NCBI GenBank assembly: GCA_977017575.1
Contig: CDRNVI010000018.1
Location: 124,001 to 188,000 of the forward strand
Reading direction: 5' to 3'
Origin: Paramoeba atlantica
Taxonomy: Eukaryota; Discosea
Length of the DNA stretch: 64,000 bases
Part shown: positions 9,541 to 17,666 of the stretch, in pieces
Layout of the letters: every line of letters begins with the position of its first letter
Numbering within the stretch: the first letter of the stretch is position 1
Notes under the pieces: generated by a model
Databases searched by the model: none
Told to the model about the DNA's origin: nothing
Seen by the model: the letters and a program-made list of their open reading frames with translations, nothing else
Translations under genes and position numbers: made by a program

Positions 9541-9850
9541 TTTTTTTTTTTTTTTTTTTTTTTTGATTCTAATGTTTATATCTACGTTTCGAACTTTCCA
9601 CCACTTAAAACCTTTCACCCTACTTCCTTCCTTCCCCTACTTCCTTCCCCTCACCACACTCACTTCCCTTCCCCCACTTACGCCCTACCGACTGACGCAT
9701 CCCTACTGACCGGCTCGTCCGCACATGTGGCCCATGTGGTCCAGGACCTCCGCTCCCACCCCGTTAGCAGTATAAGATACTTTGAGTTGCTGTACGAGGG
9801 TGGGAGACTTGGAGGAGACGAAACGCATAGCCGCCGTCACGCCGAGGGCA
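9541..9850 (-). mobile_element. SLR-1: 5'-truncated copy of an SL-tagged retrocopy family
   Basis: Poly(A) tail (T-run 9541-9564), then GATTCTAATGTTTATATCTACG... matching SLR-3 (32426-33122) almost exactly as far as GCCGAGGGCAAAAAGCGGGA. It holds one hairpin module (CTCCCACCC 9753-9761 pairing with GGGTGGGAG 9798-9806). It lacks the SL end. Low-complexity T/G tracts of the YR-C 3' UTR follow to 9960. Confidence 0.75.
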
Positions 9851-9969
9851 AAAAGCGGGACTTTTTTAAAAAGCGGGGTTTTTTTTTGTTTTTTTTTTTT
9901 TTTTGTCTTTGTTTTTTTTCCTTTTTTTCTTGTCTTTTTTTTTTTTTTTGTATTTGGTGATCCTGTCCC

Positions 9970-12483
9970 CTAGGGTTTTCCTTCAATATGACTGTCTAGC
10001 TTACCAATATGATGATGCTGATTATCGCTGTATTTGTCGATGTTGCCTTTATATTTCTCAACCTTCTCTCTCTCAATCTCCTTCCCGCGACTGACAGCAT
10101 CCGCCGGGTTCTCATCCGTGGATATGTACGCTGCCTTGACACAAATACCTTTGTCCTCTGTCAGTCGCAGGACTTCGCGCAATTCCATTGAAACCCCCTC
10201 TGACTTGGAGATCCTCCTGTTCAGTGCAGCCTGACAGGAGGTGTTGTCAACAAAAACATCCAAGCAGGTTCCACGGGGGCAATGCGCGGAAAACTTCTCG
10301 AGGGCTAAGCGGACTGCTGCAGCTTCCGCACGGTTCACCTCATACGAGGATGACTCAGGCCACGCCTCACCCGTAATCAAAACCTCTCCGCTGTCTAAAT
10401 ACATAATCGCTCCCCATCCTTTCACCGAGGCATCGGTGTAGAGACGATGCTTGTGTGGAACAACATCGGGATGGGGAGGTGGAGACCGTGGAACATTCTC
10501 CAGCAACTCGTTTCTCCATTCTGCTAGCATGGAGCGAGTGACGACAGGGAGTGCGACCGGACGGTCACATAACTTCGGGCAACGGTTCAACAAGTTGATA
10601 CGCCGTTGCGCCACCTTCAAAGCGAAATAAAACCGCGGCATATTGAGTCGGAGAACTGCGGAGCCATAAATGAGGCGCCCCACCACCGCCTCTAGGTCAA
10701 CAAAGGAAATGTTGAAGAAAGAGTCGGCTCGCAGTTTCCTGATCACTCGCGGTCCCAGGCAGACCGTATGCGCGTTATGGTCGAACGCCACCCCATTGAA
10801 CACGTACTGTGCTACAGGGGGCTGACCCCGATCTTTAAAAAGACCGTTCGCCTTGTCGCAACGCTCGTCAATGAACTGAGCGTACGTGGTGGCCTCGGAG
10901 TGGGTTCCTGCAAACCGAACTCCGTCAACATAAACGTCGATAGCGCCTCGGTGAAACGAGTAGCGCTGAGAACAAATCGACGCCTCGCCAGCAATCGCGG
11001 CGGTAACCGTGTGCATAACCTCCGGTGCACACCTATGGCCCATCGGGAGGACGTTCATCTCAAACACGTCTCCACTGTTCGTTCTAAGGCGGAATTTGGG
11101 CCGCGCCCTCTTTGGGATACCAATCTGGTAAAATCCGCACGTGAAGTCCCGCTTCACAGCCATCGGCTCGTGCGCCTTATGAAGATACTTGGAGGGATGA
11201 TATAATGGGACCTGTGGTTCATATGATTTTAATCTATCGTTATCGTCCCTTGTCCATGAAATAAATCTTCTGCGCTGATTGCCCTCATCATCGGTCTCCA
11301 CAACCGTGAAGGGAATCATGAACTGCATCGATGGGCGCTTTCTCAACTCCTGCGCCGGGACCTTGGAGATTATGCCTGCATCCTCCAACAATCGGACGTC
11401 CGCCTCAGGCAATGAACCTTTCACACTAGGTTCGGGGTACGGGGCTTTAGGTACCCATAATAATTCATCCACTACCTTGCGAAAACGAGTGGCAGCTGAC
11501 AGACTCATCCACTCCTTAACCTGATCCAAATGGATAACAGGTATCGACTTCTTAACGTGCAAAGGTAGGTGAGCGTCGTGTGCCTTGGCTAGCCGTGAAG
11601 AGCGGCGTGCACAAACAACGGAGTGCCTGCGAAGGTAAGGCACTTCCTCGAAGCACTTTGCCACGTGCTCCGAGGTTACAGCACTGGGAGACGTGCTGAG
11701 ACTCTCTGCGTCCCGAGAGCCCTTGCCGTTGTAATACTGCTTGCGTTGTAGCGCAACAGTGATTCGACGTTGAGGTGTTTCGTGAGGTTCTGGACGTCCT
11801 CCATCCTGAGATTCCCGAGGGAGATCTCGTGGAATAGGTAAGTAATTGCACCTCTTTTTATGGAATGTGTTCCATACCCCGGACCGAGAAGTTGATTCAT
11901 CCTGTGGTCCATCTCCCGGACCGTCGTGTAACACAGGCGCTGGCCTGGTCTCAAACTTCCCACAAACTGAGCCAGTTCGGGTGTCCCCGGTCCAGTCACT
12001 ATCGCGTAGAGGTACGGCCGGTAAGGATTCAGACGGGTTGTCTTGGTCCCCCTGCCCCAATAAATGATTACCTCGTGACTGGCCACACTCACGAACTGCT
12101 CCCGCCTCAGGTCGGCGGTCTCGGTCCATCTCGCAGCGGCTTTCCAACACAGGAGGCAACACATGCTCTCCTTTACGTCGAGATGACGTCTCAGCTTCTT
12201 TAGAAGAAGTGGCGTGATTGGTAGCATCTGCCGCGTGGGTTCTAGCCCCCCCTGCGCTTGCAGGGCCTTTACGTAGAGACTCAATGGGGTACCTTCGATT
12301 CCCATGAGCTCGAACAGAGTCCTCAATGCCCCTGCGTACCCCATGCGCGTCGAGGTAGCGAGAGGCAGAGTCTCCAGGAAGAGCACCGCGTTTGCAGGAT
12401 TCGCGGTGATTCCCTTCGCCTGGCAATACTCGCGCAGGCGGAACCACAGTCGCTCCCTTGTGGCCCACGTGGCCGTTGCCCAC
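9970..12483 (-). CDS. RT-RNase H of YR-C
   Basis: RT domain begins near 11690 (SAVTSEHVAKCFEEVPYLRR). It has LPMGHRCAPEVMHTV and the active-site box VYVDGVRFAG. RNase H has RLYTDASVKGWGA, NRAEAAAV, FVDNTSC and NPADAVSR. The frame ends at 9970 after a charged tail. Upstream it overlaps YR by about 800 nt in the -1 register. Apparently intact and near-identical to the YR-F and YR-G proteins. Confidence 0.85.
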   Translation of the reverse strand: MGNGHVGHKGATVVPPARVLPGEGNHRESCKRGALPGDSASRYLDAHGVRRGIEDSVRAHGNRRYPIESLRKGPASAGGARTHAADATNHATSSKEAETSSRRKGEHVLPPVLESRCEMDRDRRPEAGAVRECGQSRGNHLLGQGDQDNPSESLPAVPLRDSDWTGDTRTGSVCGKFETRPAPVLHDGPGDGPQDESTSRSGVWNTFHKKRCNYLPIPRDLPRESQDGGRPEPHETPQRRITVALQRKQYYNGKGSRDAESLSTSPSAVTSEHVAKCFEEVPYLRRHSVVCARRSSRLAKAHDAHLPLHVKKSIPVIHLDQVKEWMSLSAATRFRKVVDELLWVPKAPYPEPSVKGSLPEADVRLLEDAGIISKVPAQELRKRPSMQFMIPFTVVETDDEGNQRRRFISWTRDDNDRLKSYEPQVPLYHPSKYLHKAHEPMAVKRDFTCGFYQIGIPKRARPKFRLRTNSGDVFEMNVLPMGHRCAPEVMHTVTAAIAGEASICSQRYSFHRGAIDVYVDGVRFAGTHSEATTYAQFIDERCDKANGLFKDRGQPPVAQYVFNGVAFDHNAHTVCLGPRVIRKLRADSFFNISFVDLEAVVGRLIYGSAVLRLNMPRFYFALKVAQRRINLLNRCPKLCDRPVALPVVTRSMLAEWRNELLENVPRSPPPHPDVVPHKHRLYTDASVKGWGAIMYLDSGEVLITGEAWPESSSYEVNRAEAAAVRLALEKFSAHCPRGTCLDVFVDNTSCQAALNRRISKSEGVSMELREVLRLTEDKGICVKAAYISTDENPADAVSRGKEIEREKVEKYKGNIDKYSDNQHHHIGKLDSHIEGKP

Positions 12484-12863
12484 ATGGGCTGGAGCGCCTC
12501 GTTCATCTGGGTGGCGCGCGGGTCCTCGGGGGGCATTCGAAGAATCGCCCTCAGCAACTCCTGGCGGCGTCCTCCTGGAGGCTGCGCGGCGTCGGCGGTT
12601 ACGACGGCAGCGGTTTTGGCGGCGGCGGTCTTGGCGGCGGTGTAAACGGGAACGGGAAGCCGGGGTAGAGGACGGATTGGGAGGGAGACGCTTCTGCGCC
12701 TTAGACGTAACGGGGAGAGAGGGCGGGGAGGAGGAGTAGTGCCACGCACGCGTGGCCGTCTTTCGCGCTGGCGGAGAGACGGGGAGGAAACGGGGGTAAG
12801 AATATCCACCCGTCGTCGCCTGGGACGACGGGCACGAGCAGTAATTGGGGTGGGGGGCATTTC
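11676..12863 (-). CDS. Tyrosine recombinase of YR-C
   Basis: About 394 codons from ATG 12860. The basic N-terminus (ARARRPRRRRVDI) is followed by an Ala/Lys microrepeat (KTAAAKTAAV). Catalytic residues by comparison with YR-F: Arg in ARWTETAD, His and Arg in THSIKRGAITYL, His and Tyr in KHLNVESLLRY. Its ATG lies one codon after the gag TAG (CAC TAG GAA ATG), in the same frame as gag. Confidence 0.85.
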   Translation of the reverse strand, partial: EMPPTPITARARRPRRRRVDILTPVSSPSLRQRERRPRVRGTTPPPRPLSPLRLRRRSVSLPIRPLPRLPVPVYTAAKTAAAKTAAVVTADAAQPPGGRRQELLRAILRMPPEDPRATQMNEALQPMWATATWATRERLWFRLREYCQAKGITANPANAVLFLETLPLATSTRMGYAGALRTLFELMGIEGTPLSLYVKALQAQGGLEPTRQMLPITPLLLKKLRRHLDVKESMCCLLCWKAAARWTETADLRREQFVSVASHEVIIYWGRGTKTTRLNPYRPYLYAIVTGPGTPELAQFVGSLRPGQRLCYTTVREMDHRMNQLLGPGYGTHSIKRGAITYLFHEISLGNLRMEDVQNLTKHLNVESLLRYNASSITTARALGTQRVSARLPVL

Positions 12864-13361
12864 CTAGTGGAAAGCCCGTGTTGCGCCGTAACGGTTGGCG
12901 CCGCCCACCACCCCGCCGCGAAAATCCTGTTGCGGGGTGCGTGTGGTACGGAACTGCCCCCCCTGCTGTTGGGACGCTTGGGGGCAGTTCGATCGGAGGT
13001 GGCCTGGCTGATGACAGCCAAAACAGAAAGGTCCTTGGCTGCGTCGACGAGGAGCACGCTGCGCAGTCCGGCCCCTCAGTTGCTCGTCAACCACAAGCTG
13101 ACCGTAGCGGTCCTGAGGGTCGTCGTCACGGTGCAACCGCTGTTGCACACGCTCGACAGCAACGCCCGCCGCAGCCCAATAATGGTTGCGAAGCTCTTCG
13201 ATGATGAGAAGGGCTACGGCGAGGTTGTGCTTCTCTAGCCATCCCTCCGTATTGCACGCAGCGTACACCCATTCAGTTAACATCTTGAACAGGCGCTCAC
13301 GCTGCGGCGGAGGGTTGAAGCGTACCCCAAGCTGCGGAGCTTCGCGCAGCTCACGGATGAG
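12864..13361 (-). pseudogene. gag of YR-C, C-terminal part
   Basis: Carries EELRNHYWAAAGVAVERV, the CCHC knuckle CFGCHQPGHLRSNC and the terminal RYGATRAFH before TAG. It is split from its N-terminal part (23977-24882) by LINE-2, with ATGAG at both insertion edges (13357-13361 and 23972-23976). Confidence 0.85.
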
Positions 13362-13422
13362 TGAGAATGGCCCTATACGGCGAAAATGTCCTCCAACTCA
13401 CCTCCCATACACTTGGCCAAAA

Positions 13423-13625
13423 GAAATCCACACCGAGGGGCCGCACAGGAAAAGGTTGATCTTAATTGAATCTTTATTTTTATGCTTTTTTGTGTTTAAT
13501 ACAGTACATAAAATATCTTTTTCCATAATAAGGAAAGGTCTCTCCGGGTATGCTCTCTGCTATTTTATCTAGAAGATTTATCCCGCTATACCCATTTGTC
13601 GTGGCAATATCCGAGTAAACTATTA
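13423..13625. mobile_element. Possible solo YR terminal unit
   Basis: Starts GAAATCCACACCGAGGGGC and ends GAGTAAACTATTA, the left and right edge motifs of the YR elements, but is only 203 bp with no coding sequence. The inner right arm is not clearly inverted-repeat, so it may be a deletion relic or chance. It lies in the 3' region of LINE-2. Confidence 0.4.
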
Positions 13626-13782
13626 AAACAAGCAAAATTCACTCCAAACAAACAAAATTCACTCCTTGGTTCCTCCTATTGTAAAGCATATTGAGAAAAG
13701 TACAGACATTAACAGCAGCAATACTCTCCATGAGCTCTTTATCTGAAATAAGTTAATATCAACTTAGATCATGAGATGATAT
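13626..13782. other. Unassigned stretch of LINE-2 3' region
   Basis: A+T-rich, with a doubled AACAAACAAAATTCACTCC-like stretch. Nothing else recognisable up to the LINE-3 target duplication. Confidence 0.4.
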
Positions 13783-13795
13783 CAACGTAGATGAC

Positions 13796-14932
13796 TTGTT
13801 GAAGGCGCTATATAACGAAACTACCGCAGCTGTGTCCTTAAAAGGGGGGATTACGAGTGATACCTTTGCAACGCGATGCGGAGTAAAACAGGGATGCCCC
13901 CTGAGCTGTGTGATATTCAACGCGATTATGGACTGCTTAATGAGAAAACTCATCGCCACAAAATTTCCAGGCATCAATATTAAATGGAGAATACCGAGAG
14001 GTAAGAGACACTTAGGGGACGTGGTGCAGGGAAGCGAAACAATCGGCCTCCTAACATACGCAGACGACATCGTTATCTGGTCGGACAAAGAGGAAGAGCT
14101 CAAGAACTGTATTGAGTGTTTTTCTGACATATCAAAAATCTGGGGTATGTCAGTTAATACCAATAAAACAAAATATCAAGTTTTACAGCCATCAAATTCT
14201 AACGAACGACGAACATCATGCATGAGTGTGGGCGAGAAAAACCTACAGCAGGTCGAGAACTATCGATATTTGGGGTCCACAATACAAGACAACGCTAAAT
14301 TCGACTCGGAAATGGTCAGTAGAGTACAGAGTGCACAGGGCAAACTAACCGGACTGAATCTCATTTGGAAAAGTCGCATCATCTCCAGAAAGACCAAAGG
14401 AATATTGTTCAAAACTTGCGTAATACCAAGGTTAACATATGGGTGCTCGACGTGGTGCTTATCACGTCACAACTTTCGAGATTTAAACATGAGCTACATT
14501 AGCATGGTGAAACGGGCGTTCCTGATACGCAGTACCAGAAAGAAGCAGGAAACAGAAAGACAATCAGAAGAGGATGCTATCGAATACCTATCGCATTCAG
14601 AAATCTTACGATTAGCAAAACTAGCACCGCTACAACCTACTATAGACTGCAGAGTCCTATTTTACGCAGGTCACATAGCCAGAATGGACAGCGAGCGAAC
14701 TCCTAACAAAATATTGTTTGGCGAACAAGAAGGAAAAATGCAACGAGGAGGACAAACCTATACGTACGCTAAAACAATAAGGGATGCGCTGTCCCGAGCT
14801 GGAATGCCGAGCGACCAAACTTGGAAATACAGGGCGCAAAACAAAGATTCATGGAATGCGGCTATAACAGAATATAGGGACGAAAATAGTCCAAGCCACA
14901 AGAAAAGAAGGAAGAAACATGGGTTTAATTAG
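13796..14932 (+). CDS. LINE-3 reverse transcriptase, C-terminal part
   Basis: RT core: CGVKQGCPLSCVIFNAIMD, then the active site LLTYADDIVIWSDK. Thumb-like segment: ENYRYLGSTIQDNAKFDSE and VIPRLTYGCSTWCLS. Later FYAGHIARMDSERTPNKILF, typical of the C-terminal region of RTE-like elements, and a basic end KKRRKKHGFN. The N-terminal endonuclease and first RT motifs are absent because of 5' truncation. Confidence 0.85.
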   Translation: MLKALYNETTAAVSLKGGITSDTFATRCGVKQGCPLSCVIFNAIMDCLMRKLIATKFPGINIKWRIPRGKRHLGDVVQGSETIGLLTYADDIVIWSDKEEELKNCIECFSDISKIWGMSVNTNKTKYQVLQPSNSNERRTSCMSVGEKNLQQVENYRYLGSTIQDNAKFDSEMVSRVQSAQGKLTGLNLIWKSRIISRKTKGILFKTCVIPRLTYGCSTWCLSRHNFRDLNMSYISMVKRAFLIRSTRKKQETERQSEEDAIEYLSHSEILRLAKLAPLQPTIDCRVLFYAGHIARMDSERTPNKILFGEQEGKMQRGGQTYTYAKTIRDALSRAGMPSDQTWKYRAQNKDSWNAAITEYRDENSPSHKKRRKKHGFN

Positions 14933-15345
14933 TAAACACAAATATACGAATTCTCAATACTATTAAAATGTGAAGGGCACTGGTCGAGCTCCATTGTGGT
15001 CGAGCTCCGCTGGTGAGAGAGCCTCGCAAGCTCCACACACCCTAGCGTGAGTCATCCCTGGTGGTGGAACAGAATATAACGACTGATCCACTACTTCTTT
15101 GCCCTAGGATGCGAATCCATCGGGCATTGAAGTCACGGATGACGAGTCAGGCCACGCAACCTGACAGGTATTGCTTCTCTATCTGCGAGTGCGGCATCCC
15201 TCTGGGAAAGTCTGCGCGCGACTGACAGCGTACCACCCACGGAGTACGGTAATACCCGGTGCCGTTTCGCACGAGCACTAAATAACTAGGGTGTACTCTG
15301 AACCCATAGCCAGTCATGGCCAAACGGGTTAAACAACAACAACAA
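13796..15345 (+). mobile_element. LINE-3: 5'-truncated RTE-like LINE with target duplication
   Basis: Flanked by an exact 13-bp duplication CAACGTAGATGAC (13783-13795 and 15346-15358). It contains an RT ORF, a structured-looking G+C-rich 3' UTR (14933-15325) and a short (AAC)n tail instead of poly(A), a tail style known for some RTE-type and related LINEs. Opposite in orientation to its host LINE-2. Confidence 0.85.
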
Positions 15346-15408
15346 CAACGTAGATGACGGGGAATTTTATCAAATCAAATAGAGGTTGTAAGTGAAAGGA
15401 AATTCTGA

Positions 15409-16251
15409 TTAGTGTTCAAGTCCTCCGAGCCACTGAATTGGTGGAAAGTATTGTCGGAGTTGCGTGGCAATTGTGTACGCGTTCATCTTCTCTATTTCAA
15501 GTTGGAACGCTTCTTTGACATCCTTCACGTTTTGTTGTGACCGTTGTGCGAGCGAGACAATGAGAGTTTTCGTGTTGTTGTGCAACTGTCCTAATTCGGT
15601 CATTGCCAAGCAGCTGAAACTTTCTTTCGGTATGCCCCCTTGTACAACGTATTTTTTGTGCTTGCGCTCAAGGGCATTTTGGATTAACTGCTCGACGGAG
15701 GTTTTGGCATAGCTCGGGGCACAACTGTGAACTACGGTGACATCGTAGAGAATTTCTCCGAGATGGGACCACATGATACCGAGATCAGGGCCTGATCGCA
15801 TACGTCTTGCTCTGCATGGGTGATGTTCAGAGAGCTCTTCGGATATGGTGGCCTTACATTTGGTGCAGAAGAATGATGAATGTACTCGAGGTTCTATAAC
15901 ATGGGGCACCCCTGCTTTGGCACACAATTCACCTAGGAAACGGACTAATCGTGTGTGCTTCTTCGTTGCATTTATCCCACAGCATTGTGTACATCCAGGA
16001 ATGTGCTGGAAGATGGTATCAGAAGAATATTCTGTCAGGCATCCCGGGCATACCACACTCTTAGGCATATTTTCTGGCACTATTCCCAGGCGCATCATTA
16101 TACAGAAACGGAAGAGGTACGGATTGATGTAGTTGCTGGTTGATTGTAGGTGGTGAAATGATGCGGATCCTCGCTCCATTAGTTCTTTGAGGCGCATGTC
16201 CTTTCTCAGCTCGGTTGCCAATCGTTTTTGTTCAGATCGTATTGCTTTCAT
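15409..16251 (-). pseudogene. LINE-2 C-terminal zinc motif and endonuclease
   Basis: Contains NPYLFRFCIMMRLGIVPEN, the Cys/His cluster CPGCLTEYSSDTIFQHIPGC, KKHTRLVRFLGELCAKAGV, and GPDLGIMWSHLGEILYDVTV, a PD-x13-D arrangement as in restriction-like-endonuclease LINEs. Ends with TAA at 15409. Upstream it is separated from the RT by a TAG and a deletion relative to LINE-8. Confidence 0.75.
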
Positions 16252-16331
16252 GACTACTCGCTTGGAAGTATCATTCTTCTGGCTGTCACGTTCGTTCAGA
16301 GATCACTTGTCAGACTGTCACGTCCGCCGAG

Positions 16332-17209
16332 CTATTGCGGAAGTGTGGCGAGTTTTGCAGTAGGGCCCGTTGCATTAAACCAATGCTGAATAATACTGCC
16401 TACTTCCGCGTCGAACTGCTGGGCGATTTCAAGGGATGCTTCGGGCTTGTGTACTCGGAGGTGATAGTCTTGACGGGGGATGGTGCACCGATTCAGAATT
16501 GCGAGGGATAGGTTGCTCGGTCCCATGAGTCGAAGACGGCGAAAGAGACACTTGTGTTTGTCCATCTTTTTCTTTAGGCATTCACTTACCATCTCGTCCT
16601 GTCCGATATATGCACCTAGAATTTTCACTGTTTCTTGCGGGCAGGCTACCCCCATCGCTTGCAGAGTTTGGGGCGTCCATGGAGTGTCTGTTTTCTTGAA
16701 CCATTCGCATTTCTGGAAGTTCATTTCCAGTCCCAGAAGTCGTGAAGATTCGTGCAGGTGTAGAAAGGCGGTCTGCAAGGATAGGGGATTTGTTGATGAC
16801 AAGGTTATGTCGTCCATGTACGCTCGAACCGTTACATCTGGAAAGGACTCTTCGATTTCTTTGAGCGAATCCTGTATCAGGGCACAAAAGTATAGTGACG
16901 AAAGCGCTGAGCCCTGTCGAACGCCAGAAGTGCTCTTCACGATCGAATGGAGCGAGTTATTGGCAAAGAAGAGCAGATCAGACGAGTCCCCGTACTCAAG
17001 ATTAAAAATCCGCATGAAAGGTTTGAAGATGCCGTCTTTCTTGAGTGCTTCGAAGATTGCTTGACGCGTGGGGGTATTGTAGGCATTCTTATAATCGATC
17101 GCCAAGATGGCGTGTCCCTTGTCATATTCATCGAGCACCTCGTGAACAATTCCCTCGCACGCATTCTTTTGGAGGATCCCTCTTTGGACAGGCTGGAAAA
17201 ATTTCTTCA
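16332..17209 (-). pseudogene. LINE-2 RT, downstream half
   Basis: Continues the RT after the YR-D insertion: KKFFQPVQRGILQKNACEG, SGVRQGSALSSLYFCALIQ, active site VRAYMDDITLSS, and IGQDEMVSECLKKKMDKHKC. It ends LATLPQ then TAG where LINE-8 reads LPQKLGG, a nonsense change. Confidence 0.8.
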
Positions 17210-17666
17210 GAAATCCACGGCGAGGGCATCCGGACATTAACATAATCAAATCACGAATATGATAAAGTAAAGAAGTATCTAATTGAAAACATAGCTTATG
17301 TTGAACGTCTACTTCTCGTTATGCTATGGTTCCTCTTATGATGCTAGTAGATTTCTCCTATTGCTGAATAACGCGCGCTGTATAAATATTCAAAAAAGGG
17401 GCCCTGGTACCACACAATTAAACTCAGAATGTTGAAGAAAAGGGAATACTTTGTGAAGGGGCTTAGCCCCCCACGCTCCGCAGCCGCCAACCCGCTCACT
17501 CGTAATGAATTCCTTGTCACTGGTAACTAAAATCACTACCTGTATGAAGAATGCTCGAAAATTGACCAGACTTTCGTAGCGTCTCCAAAACCTAAACGAA
17601 ACTTTTTTTTTTTTTTTATTATTATTCTATATAAACTAAATTTCATATAAATACGGTTGAATCGAA
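17210..17666 (-). other. YR-D 3' terminal region
   Basis: Non-coding. Contains the hairpin GGGGCTTAGCCCC (17458-17470) and a T-run near 17606-17620 before the RT stop, paralleling the 3' region of YR-A. Confidence 0.6.

Noticed and set aside
9860-9960. Coding F-rich frames across T-runs
   Set aside because: Poly-Phe translations of T-tracts in the YR-C 3' UTR.
10768-11205. Plus-strand ORFs of about 145 codons repeated at 33967 and 46317
   Set aside because: Antisense shadows of the conserved RT gene, repeated only because the RT is repeated.
12258-12739. Plus-strand ORFs opposite the recombinase N-terminus
   Set aside because: G+C-rich antisense frames without a domain; mirrored at 35503 and 47853 for the same reason.
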